From Begonia masoniana (taxonomy: Eukaryota; Streptophyta; Magnoliopsida; Cucurbitales; Begoniaceae), in the NCBI GenBank assembly GCA_022432975.1, contig CM039516.1, positions 28,288,051 through 28,352,050 on the forward strand: a stretch of 64,000 nt of DNA, in the 5' to 3' direction. A program made the translations under genes and the position numbers. Numbering within the stretch: the first letter of the stretch is position 1; every line of letters starts with the position of its first letter. Positions 35,568-47,819 of the stretch are shown here, one piece after another. Below the pieces are notes generated by a model. The model did no database searches. It was not told where the DNA came from and worked only from the letters and a program-made list of their open reading frames with translations.

Positions 35568-35660
35568 GCAGCGACCAGTCGCTGCTATGTGCAGCGACTG
35601 ATCGCTGCACTTGCTGCAGAGAGCAGCGATTGATCTCTGCAGCAATGCAGAGATCAATCG
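35568..35660. repeat. Hairpin cluster in element B LTR
   Basis: Three adjacent perfect inverted repeats: GCAGCGAC-CA-GTCGCTGC (35568-35585), GCAGCGA-CTGA-TCGCTGC (35591-35608), and a 15-bp stem with GCAA loop (35627-35660; arms CGATTGATCTCTGCA and TGCAGAGATCAATCG). The third has a counterpart at 49595-49624 with a compensatory pair change. Confidence 0.85.
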
Positions 35661-36476
35661 TTGCACTTGCTGCAGAGCAGCGATCGCCTCGCGCGATCGT
35701 TAGCTACCCCCTCTTTTCTCTTCTTCCGGTTTCTATTTTTACGAGTGCTCTCTGGAATCCAATTCCAAAGAGCAAAACTTATATATTTCCCCGCATATAT
35801 GCAATTCAACACTACTCCAATTTCTTCCTCAAATATGACTAAACGTACGATTCAGACATTACGAAATAAACATACATTAAAACGTGTTTAAACCTAAGAA
35901 ACTTTCGTGAAAATAAACTGCGTGGATATGTTTAAAAATCGACAATCCCTCCAGTTTTAAATCACCGCGCAGTTCATATAAAACAGATTTCCAAGCTTTT
36001 AAAACATTAAAGCGTAAACCTATGAACTACCTGATCCAAGCATCCTATAATATCTATACAGTTTTTCCTATTCTATACAAAATAGCTTAAAACCTTCAAA
36101 ATCTATACATACTGTCCCCACGGGTCGTATAAGCCTCGACTGCGCCAGCACACCTCCGCAGCCATCCTCCGTCAACTGAATCATGCCTCAGGAGGAGGAA
36201 TCCCATCCTCACCTGGTTCCTCGATATCTAGATCACCTACACTATGAGATGAAATCCCAGTAAGCTCTACGTAAATGCAATGCATGCTGTGCGTATGAGT
36301 TTGATAAACCATGCTTTATTTTATCTTACTATGCAATGCTCAATAGGTGTCACCGAGATCCTATCCCTCTAACCAGAGAGAGCTCATCAGCGGGCGGACT
36401 ACTCTTTCTAGCTAGAGGCGGGGGTGCACGCTTACAACACATACAGCCGTGCCTGAGCCCCACCTCGCGTGACCAA

Positions 36477-36600
36477 TACGCCTTTCGGCCAATACGCCTT
36501 TCGGCCAATAAGCCTTTCGGCCAATGCTATGCTCAATACGCCTTTCGGCCAATAAGCCTTTCGGCCAATGCTATGCTCAATACGCCTTTCGGCCAATGCA
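36477..36600. repeat. 16-bp / 12-bp composite tandem repeat in element B LTR
   Basis: CAATACGCCTTTCGGC and CAATAAGCCTTTCGGC units (16 bp) alternate with CAATGCTATGCT (12 bp), forming a ~44-bp higher-order unit. GCC-TTTC-GGC gives each unit a mini-hairpin. Confidence 0.88.
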
Positions 36601-37875
36601 ATGCTTTACGTTATCTTTAAAACTCTGTGCGGAAATTCATTTTCATGCTTTTCTTTAAAAACAGTGATGCGTGAATAGTTCAATATCTTACAGTAAACAA
36701 GCAATAATATGTACCATCAAGACTGTAAAGCGTAAACTATAAACTCCTAAAACCTAGCTACCCAGACCAAGTAAACATTAAATAAACACATCTCCAAAAC
36801 ACCTCGAGACGACATTCGACGTACGGTGTAGGCCAATCGGCCAGAGAAGAATCACGAGAACTTACCTCGTGTCCAAAGCAGCTCAAGCTCCGTCCACGAA
36901 CGTTGTTTGTCTGAAGCAAATCACAATATCGATGTTAAAACGAGTTTAAACAATTGATCGTCCAAATTCACAAAACCTTAACTAAAGAAACTTTCCTAAA
37001 GTCCTAATCCAATTCATTGGCTATATATTCGAGCAATTTACGCTCGGCACCTAAATTCTCAATTTACGAGTTTTTCCTAAAATCTCGAAAATCCCTATTT
37101 TTTAACATTTTCACAAATTGCTATAACTTCGTCCAATAATCATCTAAATTCGTCCAATGCGTTCAATATATGCTTAATCACAGTAAATCTATTAATTTCG
37201 GACCCTAAATCGCGTTTTAAATCGAAGCCCTAAACGAACCAAATTGTTTAAAACTCCGAAATCATCGAAATAAAAGCTCTAAGATCGTAGGTTCATACCT
37301 AGAACGTCGATTGGAGGAGAAAGCGTGAAGAAAAACGAAGCGAACGGAGTCCGGATCGGAGAGATTAGTCGCGGGTAGAGAGGGGATCGCGAGGGTTTGC
37401 TTCTCTGGAGAACGATTTTCAAATGAAAATCGTTAAGGCATTTTGCCTTTAAGTAATTAATAATTAATTAAATGCTAAATGACGATTTTGCCCTTCCACT
37501 AAATTTTCTATTTGTTTCGTCATTCGTTTCTTTAATCGTCCAACGATTCGACTTTTCCAACTTTCCACATTTCGCTAATAAGTACAACTTATTATTTGAG
37601 ATTTAACAAAACTGTCCGTTCGCAATTCGGACCTCGTTTACTATTTTTACGAGAATGTCTTTTACATTATGAGAAGTGTATTTACTCGGAATATATCGTT
37701 TAATCTCCGAAAATTCCCATAATTTCCTTAAAATTCCTATTAATCATTAGGATCGTAATGACGCTTTCTTTTCGTGAAACGGACCTGATTTGACATATTT
37801 ACCAAAAATGCCATTATATAATAAAATAACAATATAATATATTATATCTGAAATCCGTACAAGCTGGGTATTACA

Positions 37876-37888
37876 TTCCACCCTCCTT
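37876..37888 (-). promoter_or_regulatory. Polypurine tract of element B
   Basis: The minus strand reads AAGGAGGGTGGAA immediately upstream of TGTAATACCC, the 3' LTR start. Confidence 0.85.
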
Positions 37889-37951
37889 ATTCAGAATTTT
37901 GTCCACAAAATTACATCATACAAATAAATCAGAATATCTAGTCATCATATC

Positions 37952-39633
37952 CTACTGTCGTTCCCACGTCGCTTCTTCCACCTCGTGATTCCGCAATAGA
38001 ACCTTAACTAGCGGAATTTCCTTGTTGCGCAAAATCTTGATGGAAGTCTCCAAAATACGTACCGGTCTCACCTCATAGCTCAAGGTAGGCTGTACCTCAA
38101 TCTCTGTAGCCTCCACGATATGCGACGGGTCGCGCAAGCACTTCCGAAGCATAGATACATGAAACACGTCGTGGATACCCTCCATAGAAGCCGGAAGCTG
38201 CAGCCTATACGCCAACTTCCCGATCCTCTTCAGAATAGGAAAGGGTCCCACATAACGAGGGTTCAACTTACCCCTCCTTCCAAATCTCGCTACGCCTTTG
38301 AACGGAGAAACTTTCAGATAGACCTCATCGCCTTCCTCGAACTCCAGCTCTCTCCGTCTGGTGTCAGCATAGCTCTTCTGCCTGCTCTATGCTACCTCTA
38401 TACGCTGTCGAATGATGGCAATCTTCTCTGCCGTCTGCTGTAGGATCTCAGGACCAATGATGCTGGCCTTGCCAACCTCGTCCCAATACAACGGAGATCT
38501 ACATTCCGACCATACAACGCCTCATACGAAGCCATGCCAATAGTAGCCTGGAAGCTGTTATTATAAGAGAACTCGATCAGTGGCAAATACCTGCTCCACG
38601 ATCCCTGAAACTCCAGCACACATGCTCTGAGCATATCCTCCAGAATCTGATTCGTCCTCTCTGTCTGTCCGTCAGTCTGAGGATGAAACGCGATGCTGAA
38701 ATTAAGCTGAGTCCCCATAGCTTTGTGCAGACTCTTCCAGAACTTTGACGTGAATCTCGGATCTCTGTCGGAGACAATAGAAACTGGCACGCCATGCAGT
38801 CTGACAATCTCCTGTACATAAAGCTCGGCGTGCTGATCCATAGACGATGCCATCCTCACAGATAAGAAGTGGGCCGACTTTGTCAATCGGTCCACAATAA
38901 CCCAAATGCCGTCATGGCCTCTTGTCGTCCTCGGGAGTCCCACAATGAAATCCATGGAGATCTGCTCCCACTTCCACTCCGGAATCGGCAGTGGCAATAA
39001 CGTTCCTGCCGGTCTCTGGTGCTCTGCCTTTACCCGCTGACATACTAGGCAGGTCTCAACATACTTGGCAACCTCCCTCTTCATGTTCGGCCACCAGAAG
39101 TGTTGTTTCAAATCCCGGTACATCTTGGTACTTCCCGGGTGCACAGAATATGCCGAAGAATGTGCCTCGGCCAATATCTCCTTCTTCAGGTCCTCGTCGC
39201 TAGGCACGTACCACCTATGCCTGAACTTCAGAATACCATCATCCGATAAATGGAAATCCGACGAGTCTCCCAATGTCATGCTCGATCGAAGCTCCATACA
39301 CTCCGTATCACTTTGTTGAGCCTCGCGTATACGATCAAGAATAACCGGCCTGAGAGAAATGTTGGCGAGCATACTGGACAACTCTGCCACTATCTCCACA
39401 TCGAATCTCTCAATCTCAGACCGCAGCGTAACTGACATCGCTGCAAGTGAAGGCTGACTCGCAGAAGGCACTCTATTCAAGGCATCAGCAACCTTGTTCG
39501 CCTTTCCTGGATGGTACTTGATATCAAAATCGTAATCTTTGACAAACTCGAGCCATCGTCTCTATTGCATATTCAGCTCCTTCTGCGTAAATAAGTACTT
39601 CAAGCTCTTGTGGTCAGAAAATACCTCGCACTG
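37952..39633 (-). pseudogene. Element B RNase H end, integrase and chromodomain, broken
   Basis: Three parts on the minus strand. Just after 39633 is the RNase H tail, with an in-frame stop at 39631-39633 and another near 39563. Next is the integrase zinc-binding and core region (39480-38398: CLVCQRVKAEHQRP, QISMDFIVGLPRT, SIVSDRDPRFTS, QTDGQTERTNQ). It loses frame near 38505 and meets a stop near 38393. Last is the C-terminal part (38266-37952) with LNPRYVGPFPILKRIG (GPY-like) and a chromodomain-type end (PVRILE, NKEIPLVKVLLRNHEVEEATWE). The chromodomain places B in the chromovirus group, most like Tekay/Del. Not functional as it stands. Confidence 0.88.
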
Positions 39634-41679
39634 CTACCCATATAAATAATGCCTCCATATCTTCAGTGCGAAGACCACAGCTGCTAACTCAAGGTCGTGG
39701 GTAGGGTAATTCTGCTCATACGGCTTCAACTGCCGAGAAGCATAAGAAATAACTCTCCCCTCCTGCATCAATACACAGCCGAGTCCCACTCCCGATGCAT
39801 CGCAATAAATACTGAATCTGACACCTTCAACAGGTAGCGCCAGTACTGGAGCGGTGGTCAACCTTTGCTTTAGCTCTATAAAACTATCATCACAAGCAGA
39901 TGACCAAATAAATCTCTCGTTCTTCCGAGTCAATCGAGAGAGAGGAAGTGCGATCTTTGAGAATCCCTCTATAAACTTCCGATAATAACCGGCCAACCCG
40001 AGAAATCCACGCACCTCACGTACGTTCTTCGGCTGTGGCCAATCTCTGACCACCTGAATCTTGCTCGGATCCACAGAAACTCCGTCCTGTGATATAATAT
40101 GGCCAAGGAAGCTCACTCTGTCAAGCCAGAACTCGCACTTCGAAAACTTTGGATACAGCTGGTGCTGACATAGGGTCCTCAGAACAATCCTCAGATGCTC
40201 CTCGTGTTCTTCCTTCGTCTTAGAGTAGATCAATATGTCGTCGATGAAAACCACCACGAACTTGTCCAGATACTCCTTGAAGACACGGTTCATCAAGTCC
40301 ATAAATGCTGCAGGGGCATTAGTAAGTCCAAAAGACATGACAAGGAACTCATAATGCCCATACCTCGTTCGGAATGCCGTCTTCGGTATATCATCCATCC
40401 GGACCTTCAGCTGATTGTAACCCGAGCGTAGATCAATCCTGGAAAATACTCGGGCACCCTGTAGCTGATCAAATAAGTCGTCAATCCGGGGCAGTGGATA
40501 CTTATTCTTCACTGTGAGCTTATTCAGCTCCCTGTAGTCAATGCACATCCTGAGGGTCCCGTCTTTTTTCTTGACAAACAGAACGGGCGCACCCCAGGGT
40601 GAAACACTGGGTTGAATAAACCACTTCTCTAACAGCTCATCCAGCTGAGTCCTCAACTCTATCAACTCGGCTGGTGCCAATCGATAAGGGTTCTTAAACC
40701 TCGGTGCGGAGTTAGGATACACATCAATAGTGAACTCAATCTCCCGGTTCGGCGGTAATCCTGGAAGATCATCAAGGAAAATACCAGAGAACTCTCTGAC
40801 AATAGGAATGTCGCTCGGCATCAATCCGCTGAGCAACTGACAATCAAAGACAGAGGCCAAATAAATAGAGCACGCACCTTTAAACTGCTCGTTGACCATC
40901 ATGGAATAAGAGATAGGCGAGCTACTCAATCTGCTCATCGCCTGATAAGAAAACTTAGCTTTACCCGGAGGTCGAAAGGTGACAATCCCGGATCGACAGT
41001 CGATGGTGGCGAAATGCTGTGACAGCCAGTCCATCCCCAAAATAAGGTCATAATGCTCTATGCCCATAACAATGAGGCGAGCATAGAGAGTACGGTCCCC
41101 AATCAAGATAATACTGCCCTGGACTACACGACCTGACTGCATATGCTCTCCTGAAGGTAGCATCACGCTATACTCGCATTCTGCTAACTCAGGCGCAAGC
41201 CTCAATCTCGACACACAAGCAGTGGAAACAAAAGAATGTGTAGCCCCCGTGTCTAATAAAGAAAATACAGGAACGCCAGTAAGCAATATAGTACCTGCTA
41301 TCACGGCAGGCTGATCCTCGTTATCAACATCACCAGGCTCGATAAAAGCGAAAATCCTCGGCATAACTCTACTCTGATCACTGCCTGACTGATCTCGCCC
41401 CCTCTTCGGGCAGTCTTTAGCAAAATGGCCTGACTCACCGCACCAATAACATACATTCGTGCCCATCCTGCACTGGCCAGAGTGTTCCTTCTGACATTTA
41501 GGACAAACAGGTACCTGAGAAGCAACCTGTACTTGTTTACCCTTACCCCGGTCATTACCTCCCTCAAGAGGTCTCTTCACACCCATTTGCTGCTGCTGGG
41601 GCTGTGCTCTCGGCTGCCAACCTCGGTTTAGAGACTGAGGTCGAATCTCACAGAAGAAGCCCTTAGATGGCTCCCTCGG
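39634..41679 (-). pseudogene. Element B gag C-terminus, protease, RT and RNase H
   Basis: A 650-codon open segment (39634-41586), preceded in frame by a Gln-rich gag tail up to the C insertion. Domains: zinc knuckle [14 protein letters not shown] (residues 46-59), aspartic protease DTG ([12 protein letters not shown]), RT with [20 protein letters not shown] and catalytic FIDD ([11 protein letters not shown]), and RNase H start ([13 protein letters not shown], ending YLYG at a stop). It has no active counterpart here: gag is separated by element C and RNase H ends prematurely. Confidence 0.9.
41675..41679. other. Target-site duplication of element C (left copy)
   Basis: CTCGG, repeated at 48684-48688 on the other side of element C. 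Confidence 0.95.
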
Positions 41680-42543
41680 TGATATGAACCTAAGATATTA
41701 GAGATCTTAGACCCAACACGCAATACGGAATTCAAAGGGAATAATGCCTTTATTGATTCAAAAGAATAAGAAGAAGGAACTTGACCCCAATCGATAGATA
41801 GCGATGGAACCAAAGTTATCAGAAAAAGCAGCTAGACCCGAACCAAACTCGTTGGTTGAACCTAAGCTATCAAGTTCGATCTTTTCAAGAATACACTTGA
41901 AGAAGATCAAGTTCTAATCCAAGAACTCAAGAAGAGAATTATAAGGATCTCACCTCAAAGCAAAAGCTTAATAAAAATCAATTCATTCAAAAGTCCCTAA
42001 AATCTATTACAAGCCTCCCTTAAATAGGCAAAGGGATAAAACTAATAAGGTAATAACATAATTAGAAATAATCAAAATATCCTAATTAGACAATAGGAAA
42101 GTTTCCAAAAATAAGAGAAGGAAAATTGGAAAGTGGTGCAAGTGGATGGTGGCCGCGGAACTTAGGTTTAAGTAACGTGAGTCTCGAGTTTAATTCAGAT
42201 TGTGGGCCTAGCCCAATGGTGTGGCACTTGTAAGAACTTTGAAGTTAAAAACTCTTGGGCTAGAGTAGTGCCATGTTGGGTGACCATGTGGGAAGTCTTT
42301 ATTTTTGAGACTTCGTTTTGGGCTTCTTTTCCAGTCCTTGCTTCTTCATCAACACTTAGTAATATTATTGCTCGTTGCACATTTTGTGATGATTCCTTTT
42401 CTTGGATGTCTTTGATTAAAATTTGTAGTCTTTTGTTTATTTTCTTCGTTCTTGATCTCGTCATTGGTCCTCCTATATTCATCAATGGATCTTGGCTCCC
42501 TATTGCTTCTTGATTGTCCTTAGTTGCTCCTTTGACTACATCA
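41680..42543 (-). repeat. 3' LTR of element C
   Basis: 864 bp, TGATATGAACC...GACTACATCA on the + strand. A TATA-like TATTTAA (minus) is at 42020-42026. The last ~115 codons of gag-pol, including the [10 protein letters not shown] motif, lie inside it. A 5S-like block is at 42233-42297. Confidence 0.95.
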
Positions 42544-45500
42544 TTCCCTCCCTCTTCGAAAAGATTCGTCCTCGAATCTGCATCAAACAAAGATAAGTCA
42601 CTAACATTAAAAGTAGCGCTTACATTACCATATTCGCTCGGTAAGTCAATCTTATAAGCATTGTCATTGATGCGTTCCAACACTTGGAAGGGACCGTCTC
42701 CTCGCGGTTGTAATTTATTCTTTCTCCGCTCCGCAAATCTCTCCTTTCGTAGATGCACCCAAACCCAATCTCCGGGTTCAAAAATGATTTCTTTTCTACT
42801 CTTGTTGGCTTGTCGCGCATAGTGCTCGTTCTTTTGTATAATGTTTTCTCGAACCTTCGAGTGTAATTCTCTTACGAATTCAGCCTTTCTTTTTCCATTT
42901 AAATCAACCAATTCATTAGAAGGTAACGGTAATAAATCAAGCGGTGTAAGAGGGTTAAAGCCATACACAATTTCAAATGGTGAGTAAGAAGTAGTAGAAT
43001 GAACAACTCTATTGTAAGCGAACTCAACATGTGGCAAGCAATTTTCCCATTGTTTTAAATTCTTAGAAATTATTGCTCTCAACAAAGTAGATAAAGTTCG
43101 ATTCACTACCTCGGTTTGTCCATCCGTTTGGGGGTGTGCCACGGTGGAAAACAACAATTTTGTACCTAGCTTATTCCATAAGGTTCTCCAAAAGTGACTT
43201 AGAAACTTCACATCCCTATCACTAACAATTGTTCTAGGTAATCCATGTAAACGCACAATTTCTTTAAAAAATAAATCCGCTATATGTGTAGCATCATTAG
43301 TTTTAGAACATGCTATAAAATGTGCCATTTTACTAAATCGATCCACAACCACAAAAATACTATCCTTACCTCCTTGTGTTCTTGGTAAACCTAACACAAA
43401 GTCCATGGAAATATCCGTCCAAGGGTGCTCGGGCACGGGTAAAGGACTATACAATCCATATGGTTTGATCTTTGACTTTGCCTTCCTACATTCAATGCAT
43501 CTTTCACAAATAGTTATAACATCATGCTTCATTTTTGGCCAAAAGAAATGTTCTATCAAGACATTCAAAGTTTTGTCAATTCCAAAGTGTCCCATTAATC
43601 CTCCACCATGTGTTTCTCTAACAAGCAATTCACGTAATGAGCATTTAGGTATACAAAGTTTATCCTTTCGAAATAAATACCCATCATGTCTATAATAATC
43701 AGCACATGCAATTTTCTCACAATCTCTCCATACATGACAAAAATCTATATCCGATTCATACAAATCCTTAATAAATTCAAATCCTAACAATTTAGATTGT
43801 AGAGAAGTGATTAAAACGTACCTCCTTGACAACGCATCAGCGACTACGTTGTCTTTACCTTTTTTGTAATGGATGACATATGGAAAGGTCTCGATGAATT
43901 CCATCCACTTGGCGTGCCTCTTGTGCAATTTACCTTGTGACTTTAGGTGCTTCAAACTCTCGTGATCGGAATGAATAATAAACTCCTTGGGCCACAAGTA
44001 GTGTTGCCATGTTTGTAACGTCCTTACCAAAGCATAGAGTTCCTTGTCATATGTTGGATAATTTAATGCCGCTCCACTAAGCTTTTCACTGAAGTAAGCA
44101 ATCGGCTTCATTTCCTGCATCAAAACACCTCCAATTCCCTTTCCCGACGCGTCACATTCGATTTCAAATGTTTTATCAAAATTTGGTAAAACTAGAAGGG
44201 GAGCATTAGTTAGTTTCTCTTTTAACAAATTAAACGCTTTGTCATGTACTTCGGTCCAGTTAAATGCAATATTCTTTTTAACTAACTCATTCATAGGTGC
44301 CGCAATAGTGCTAAAGTCTCTTACAAATCTCCTATAAAAGCTAGCCAAGCCATGAAAGCTACGTACCTCATTTGCATTCTTTGGTGTGGGCCATTCCTTG
44401 ATTGCTCTTATCTTTTCCTCATCTACGGATACCCCCTTTGAGCTAACTACAAAACCAAGGAAAACTACCGATTCCATGCAAAAGGTACACTTTTTAAGAT
44501 TAGCATACAATAGATTCGATTTTAACACACTAAATACAGATCTCAAATGCTTAACATGTTCGTCAAGTGACTTACTATACACCAAAATATCATCAAAGTA
44601 GACCACAACAAATTTTCCAATAAATTGCCTTAAAACATGATTCATCAATCTCATAAACGTGCTCGGTGCATTAGATAGTCCAAACGGCATAACCAACCAT
44701 TCATAAAGACCATATTTTGTTTTAAAAGCTGTTTTCCATTCATCTCCTTGTTTCATGCGAATTTGATAATATCCATTCTTTAAATCAATTTTGGAAAACA
44801 TACATGCACCATACAGTTCATCAAGCATATCATCAAGACGAGGAATAGGGTGTCGATACTTTACCGTAATTTTATTTACCGCTCGACAATCGACGCACAT
44901 TCTCCAAGTGCCGTCCTTTTTTGGAACCAAAATAACCGGAACCGAGCATGGGCTAAGACTCTCCTTCACTAGGCCTTTCTCTACCAACTCATCTACTTGC
45001 CTTTGAATTTCCTTGGTTTCCTCTGGATTTGCTCGGTATGCGGGTCGGTTTGGGATCGTCGCTCCGGGGATGAAATCGATTTGATGCTCGATTCCCCTAA
45101 GTGGGGGAACTCCTTTAGGTAATTCCTCTGGAAATATGTCTTCAAATTCCTGCAAAAGAGAGGTAACACTTATGGGAAGAGAATTTGTTAGTTCGTTAGT
45201 TGAAAAATAAACATCTTTGTAGAGTAACAAAATCATCTCCTCACCTTTCCTCACAAGTCCACTCTTTTTTCTCTCTTCTCCCTCGTTTTTTTTCCCTTCC
45301 TCCAATTTCTTTTCTTCCTCTTTGTCTTTTTTGCTCTCTTTATTTATGACTTTTCTCTCATCGGCTTTTTTGTCTCCTCTTTCTTTTTCGCCTTTTTTCT
45401 TCTCTTCTTTCATGCTTGAATTTTCGACTACGCCATTTTTGTCATTTTGGATCTCTTTGGCAATCCTCTCTTGATTCAAGCTTGCTTCCCACGGTGGTAA

Positions 45501-46994
45501 TGGTTTTAGTATTACCAACCTCCCATTTTGAGTAAGCGAATACTCATTTTTGTAGCCATTATGCTTAACCGTTCTATCATATTGCCATGGTCTCCCCAAT
45601 AGGATGTGAGTTGCTTGCATTGGCACTACGTCACACAAAATCTCATCTTTGTACTTTCCGATTGATAATGTGATGTTTACTTGTCTTGTTACCTTAATTT
45701 CGCCACAATCGCTCAACCATTGCAATTTGTACGGCTTTGGGTGTCGCTTGGTTTGCAAATTTAACTTTTGGACCAATAATGTACTAGCCACGTTTGTGCA
45801 ACTTCCGCTATCGATGATCATGCTACATACCTTGTTGTTGACATGACACCTAGTATGAAAGATGTTTTCCCTTTGGGCTTTGTCGTCGTCCTCCTTAATT
45901 TGTACACTTAAGGCTCTCCTTGTGACTAATAAATCTCCTTTGACCGGTTCCTCCACGTCTACGTCACTACAATCTTCAAGTGATGGCATCTCGTTATCGC
46001 TTGAACTCACACTTTCTATATCACCATTCTCTAAAAAGACCATTGCACGCTTATTGGGACAATTTGATGCAATGTGCCCAATTCCTTGGCATCGATAACA
46101 CTTGACTTCTCTAGTCCGAGTTAGTGTTGGAACCTCGCTCTTTCCTTTAGGTGGGTTGAAGTTATTAGCGACGATTTTTCCTTTGTGGTCCTCCCTCGGG
46201 TTTGGCTTCTCTCCTTTCCAATTTGGTTTCCACGAACTATTTGACGCTGTGTTTACCTTTGCACTTTTCTTGGCATTTAGTTGTCGTTCGATTTTGATCG
46301 CCTTGTGTAGTAATTCCTCCATGTCCAAATAGTGTTGTAAATCTACTATGTCGGCAATTTCTCGATTAAGTCCTCCCACAAACCTTGCCATTGTGGCTTC
46401 TCCATCCTCGTTAACATCGGCCTTTATCATGGCCATCTCCATTTCTTTATAATACTTCTCCACACTTTTATATCCTTGAGTAAGACCTTGAAGTTTCCGA
46501 CACAAATCCCTATAGTAATATGATGGGACGTACCTTTTTCTCATAATTGTTTTTACACTTTCCCATGTGCGGATTGGGGTTTCTCCGTTTCGTCTCCGAG
46601 TTTTGACTAGTTGATCCCACCAAATGCTGGCATAATCGGTGAACTCCATTGTGACCAACCTAACCTTTTTTTCCTCCGTGTAGTTTCGATACTCGAGTAA
46701 AGAATCGACTTTCCTTTCCCATTCCAAATAGGCTTCGGGATCACTTTTCCCTTGAAAGGCTGGGATGTTAATCTTGATATCACTAAGATCTCCATCTTCT
46801 CGATCGTTCCTATCGTATCTTTCCTTTCGGTATGGTTTTTCATCATGGTCATAGTAGTCGTCAAACTTTTTTTCACGAGGATTGGTAGGTGACGGTATTT
46901 CCAAACGTTCCATCCTTCGATTAAGAGCCTCGTATTGATCGTGTATGGCCCTCATGAACATTTTTATATCAATCTCATTCTCCTCTTCGCTCAT
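42195..46994 (-). CDS. gag-pol: Gag-Pol polyprotein of element C (intact, 1599 aa)
   Basis: One open frame from the ATG at 46994 ([20 protein letters not shown]) to TGA at 42195-42197. Domains: gag core (about 80-240; [17 protein letters not shown]); zinc knuckle [14 protein letters not shown] (299-312); protease D-S-G (395-397); Lys/Glu-rich linker (510-585); RT with YFDD (799-802); RNase H (D948, E985, D1010, D1053); integrase zinc-binding site (H1129/H1136, C1166, C1169) and DD35E core (D1198, D1259, E1295); GPF motif (1434-1436); [10 protein letters not shown] (1509-1518). Residues ~1485-1599 are encoded within the 3' LTR. Residues ~1566-1588 are antisense to the 5S-like block, and this tail is absent from element D. 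No canonical chromodomain is seen. Clade tentatively CRM-like. Confidence 0.96.
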   Translation of the reverse strand: MSEEENEIDIKMFMRAIHDQYEALNRRMERLEIPSPTNPREKKFDDYYDHDEKPYRKERYDRNDREDGDLSDIKINIPAFQGKSDPEAYLEWERKVDSLLEYRNYTEEKKVRLVTMEFTDYASIWWDQLVKTRRRNGETPIRTWESVKTIMRKRYVPSYYYRDLCRKLQGLTQGYKSVEKYYKEMEMAMIKADVNEDGEATMARFVGGLNREIADIVDLQHYLDMEELLHKAIKIERQLNAKKSAKVNTASNSSWKPNWKGEKPNPREDHKGKIVANNFNPPKGKSEVPTLTRTREVKCYRCQGIGHIASNCPNKRAMVFLENGDIESVSSSDNEMPSLEDCSDVDVEEPVKGDLLVTRRALSVQIKEDDDKAQRENIFHTRCHVNNKVCSMIIDSGSCTNVASTLLVQKLNLQTKRHPKPYKLQWLSDCGEIKVTRQVNITLSIGKYKDEILCDVVPMQATHILLGRPWQYDRTVKHNGYKNEYSLTQNGRLVILKPLPPWEASLNQERIAKEIQNDKNGVVENSSMKEEKKKGEKERGDKKADERKVINKESKKDKEEEKKLEEGKKNEGEERKKSGLVRKGEEMILLLYKDVYFSTNELTNSLPISVTSLLQEFEDIFPEELPKGVPPLRGIEHQIDFIPGATIPNRPAYRANPEETKEIQRQVDELVEKGLVKESLSPCSVPVILVPKKDGTWRMCVDCRAVNKITVKYRHPIPRLDDMLDELYGACMFSKIDLKNGYYQIRMKQGDEWKTAFKTKYGLYEWLVMPFGLSNAPSTFMRLMNHVLRQFIGKFVVVYFDDILVYSKSLDEHVKHLRSVFSVLKSNLLYANLKKCTFCMESVVFLGFVVSSKGVSVDEEKIRAIKEWPTPKNANEVRSFHGLASFYRRFVRDFSTIAAPMNELVKKNIAFNWTEVHDKAFNLLKEKLTNAPLLVLPNFDKTFEIECDASGKGIGGVLMQEMKPIAYFSEKLSGAALNYPTYDKELYALVRTLQTWQHYLWPKEFIIHSDHESLKHLKSQGKLHKRHAKWMEFIETFPYVIHYKKGKDNVVADALSRRYVLITSLQSKLLGFEFIKDLYESDIDFCHVWRDCEKIACADYYRHDGYLFRKDKLCIPKCSLRELLVRETHGGGLMGHFGIDKTLNVLIEHFFWPKMKHDVITICERCIECRKAKSKIKPYGLYSPLPVPEHPWTDISMDFVLGLPRTQGGKDSIFVVVDRFSKMAHFIACSKTNDATHIADLFFKEIVRLHGLPRTIVSDRDVKFLSHFWRTLWNKLGTKLLFSTVAHPQTDGQTEVVNRTLSTLLRAIISKNLKQWENCLPHVEFAYNRVVHSTTSYSPFEIVYGFNPLTPLDLLPLPSNELVDLNGKRKAEFVRELHSKVRENIIQKNEHYARQANKSRKEIIFEPGDWVWVHLRKERFAERRKNKLQPRGDGPFQVLERINDNAYKIDLPSEYGNVSATFNVSDLSLFDADSRTNLFEEGGNDVVKGATKDNQEAIGSQDPLMNIGGPMTRSRTKKINKRLQILIKDIQEKESSQNVQRAIILLSVDEEARTGKEAQNEVSKIKTSHMVTQHGTTLAQEFLTSKFLQVPHHWARPTI
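42233..42297 (+). promoter_or_regulatory. 5S rRNA-like internal control region in 3' LTR of C
   Basis: An ungapped 65-bp alignment to plant 5S rRNA (about positions 40-104) gives 49 identities. It keeps AGTTAA-5N-CTTGGGC (box A), AGAGTAGT, and TGGGTGACC-3N-TGGGAAGTC (box C) with exact spacing. TTTTT at 42302-42306 could end a Pol III transcript of ~110 nt starting near 42194. The 5S 5' third is not recognisable, so it is not an rRNA gene. Confidence 0.8.
42544..42556 (-). promoter_or_regulatory. Polypurine tract of element C
   Basis: The minus strand reads GAAGAGGGAGGGAA, then the LTR start TGATGTAG. The tract also lies within the coding frame (EEGGND). Confidence 0.88.
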
Positions 46995-47801
46995 GATTCC
47001 GAATTTTTCTTTTTTTTTTTTTTTTCAATAAATAACGCAAAAGGTAAATTGCGAAATAAAAATCTAAATAACTGAATTGAAATGCGGAAATTTAAATGAC
47101 TGAATTGAAATGCGGAAATTTAAATGACTGAATCGAAATACAGAAATTTAAATAACTGAATTGAAATGCAGAAATTTAAATGGACCTCTCCTCTCCCTCA
47201 CGTGTTTACACTCGTTCAATGTCACTTCACTCGTGTTTCGCTCGAAATTTTGACTTTTATAAGATAATCTCACACTCTTGTCTTTTACCACTCAATCTCT
47301 TCTTTAGGTTCTTAAAGTTAGAACCCAATCAAGATGTAATCCAACAAGTATAACGTGAAAATTTCAAACTTTCAAACTTAAAATCCAACTTTCGAGAATA
47401 GATTAAAGTCAAACCACTAAAGGTGTTTGCTAGAATCGATCCCTGGATATAACGTTTTGAGAAGCTTGAATAGTTTCCGGTTGTGAATCCTCGATACTAA
47501 TGAGGTATTCTCACGAATTTTTTTTGAAACCCGGCAAACTTGCAGAAATAGAAATCCGACTTGAGATTCGGATGCTAGGGTTCGAGACAAGCAAAGATAT
47601 GTCTTTCTCGATTGGCAGTACAAAAGAAGTTTCTCGTTATTAACAAACGAGAGCTTTTTTTTTTTTTTTTTTTTTTTGAATTTTCGGAATTTTTTTTTTT
47701 TTTTTTTGATCTAAAACGAAAATAGAATAATCGAAAGGTTTTGTGGAGAAGAAAAGAAGAATAACAAGAATGATAAAGATAGCTTCTTTGAATCGAAGAA
47801 C
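46995..47801 (-). other. Leader of element C
   Basis: Non-coding. It has 40-bp-class repeats of AACTGAATTGAAATGCGGAA near gag (47065-47180) and the shared motif CACGTGAGGGAG..GGTCC (47182-47204, minus strand). T tracts (+ strand) are at about 47008-47026, 47656-47677 and 47691-47707. Confidence 0.75.
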
Positions 47802-47819
47802 CTTCGCTTTGATACCAAA
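47802..47819 (-). promoter_or_regulatory. Primer-binding site of element C
   Basis: The minus strand reads TTGGTATCAAAGCGAAGG next to the LTR. It matches the initiator tRNA-Met complement for the first eight bases (TGGTATCA), then differs from the usual GAGC. Confidence 0.85.

Larger units (their letters stand above)
35308..37875 (-). repeat. 3' LTR of element B, 2568 bp
   Basis: Minus-strand start TGTAATACCCAGC, end AGGGTCGTTACA. It contains a cluster of hairpins (35568-35660) and a tandem repeat (36477-36600). The small frames inside (e.g. 35555-35891, 36336-36620) follow these repeats and are not genes. Confidence 0.88.

Noticed and set aside
35555..35891. Small frames in the element B LTR
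   Set aside because: They overlap the hairpin cluster and have no match to retroelement or host domains that I recognise.
42233..42297. Functional 5S rRNA gene
   Set aside because: Only about the 3' half, with the internal promoter, is recognisable. The 5' third of 5S is missing and there are 16 mismatches in 65 bp, so I call it a promoter-like relic.
42202..42513. Plus-strand 103-codon frame in element C LTR (also 48342-48653)
   Set aside because: It is the antisense of the gag-pol tail and covers the 5S-like block; shadow coding is the simplest reading.
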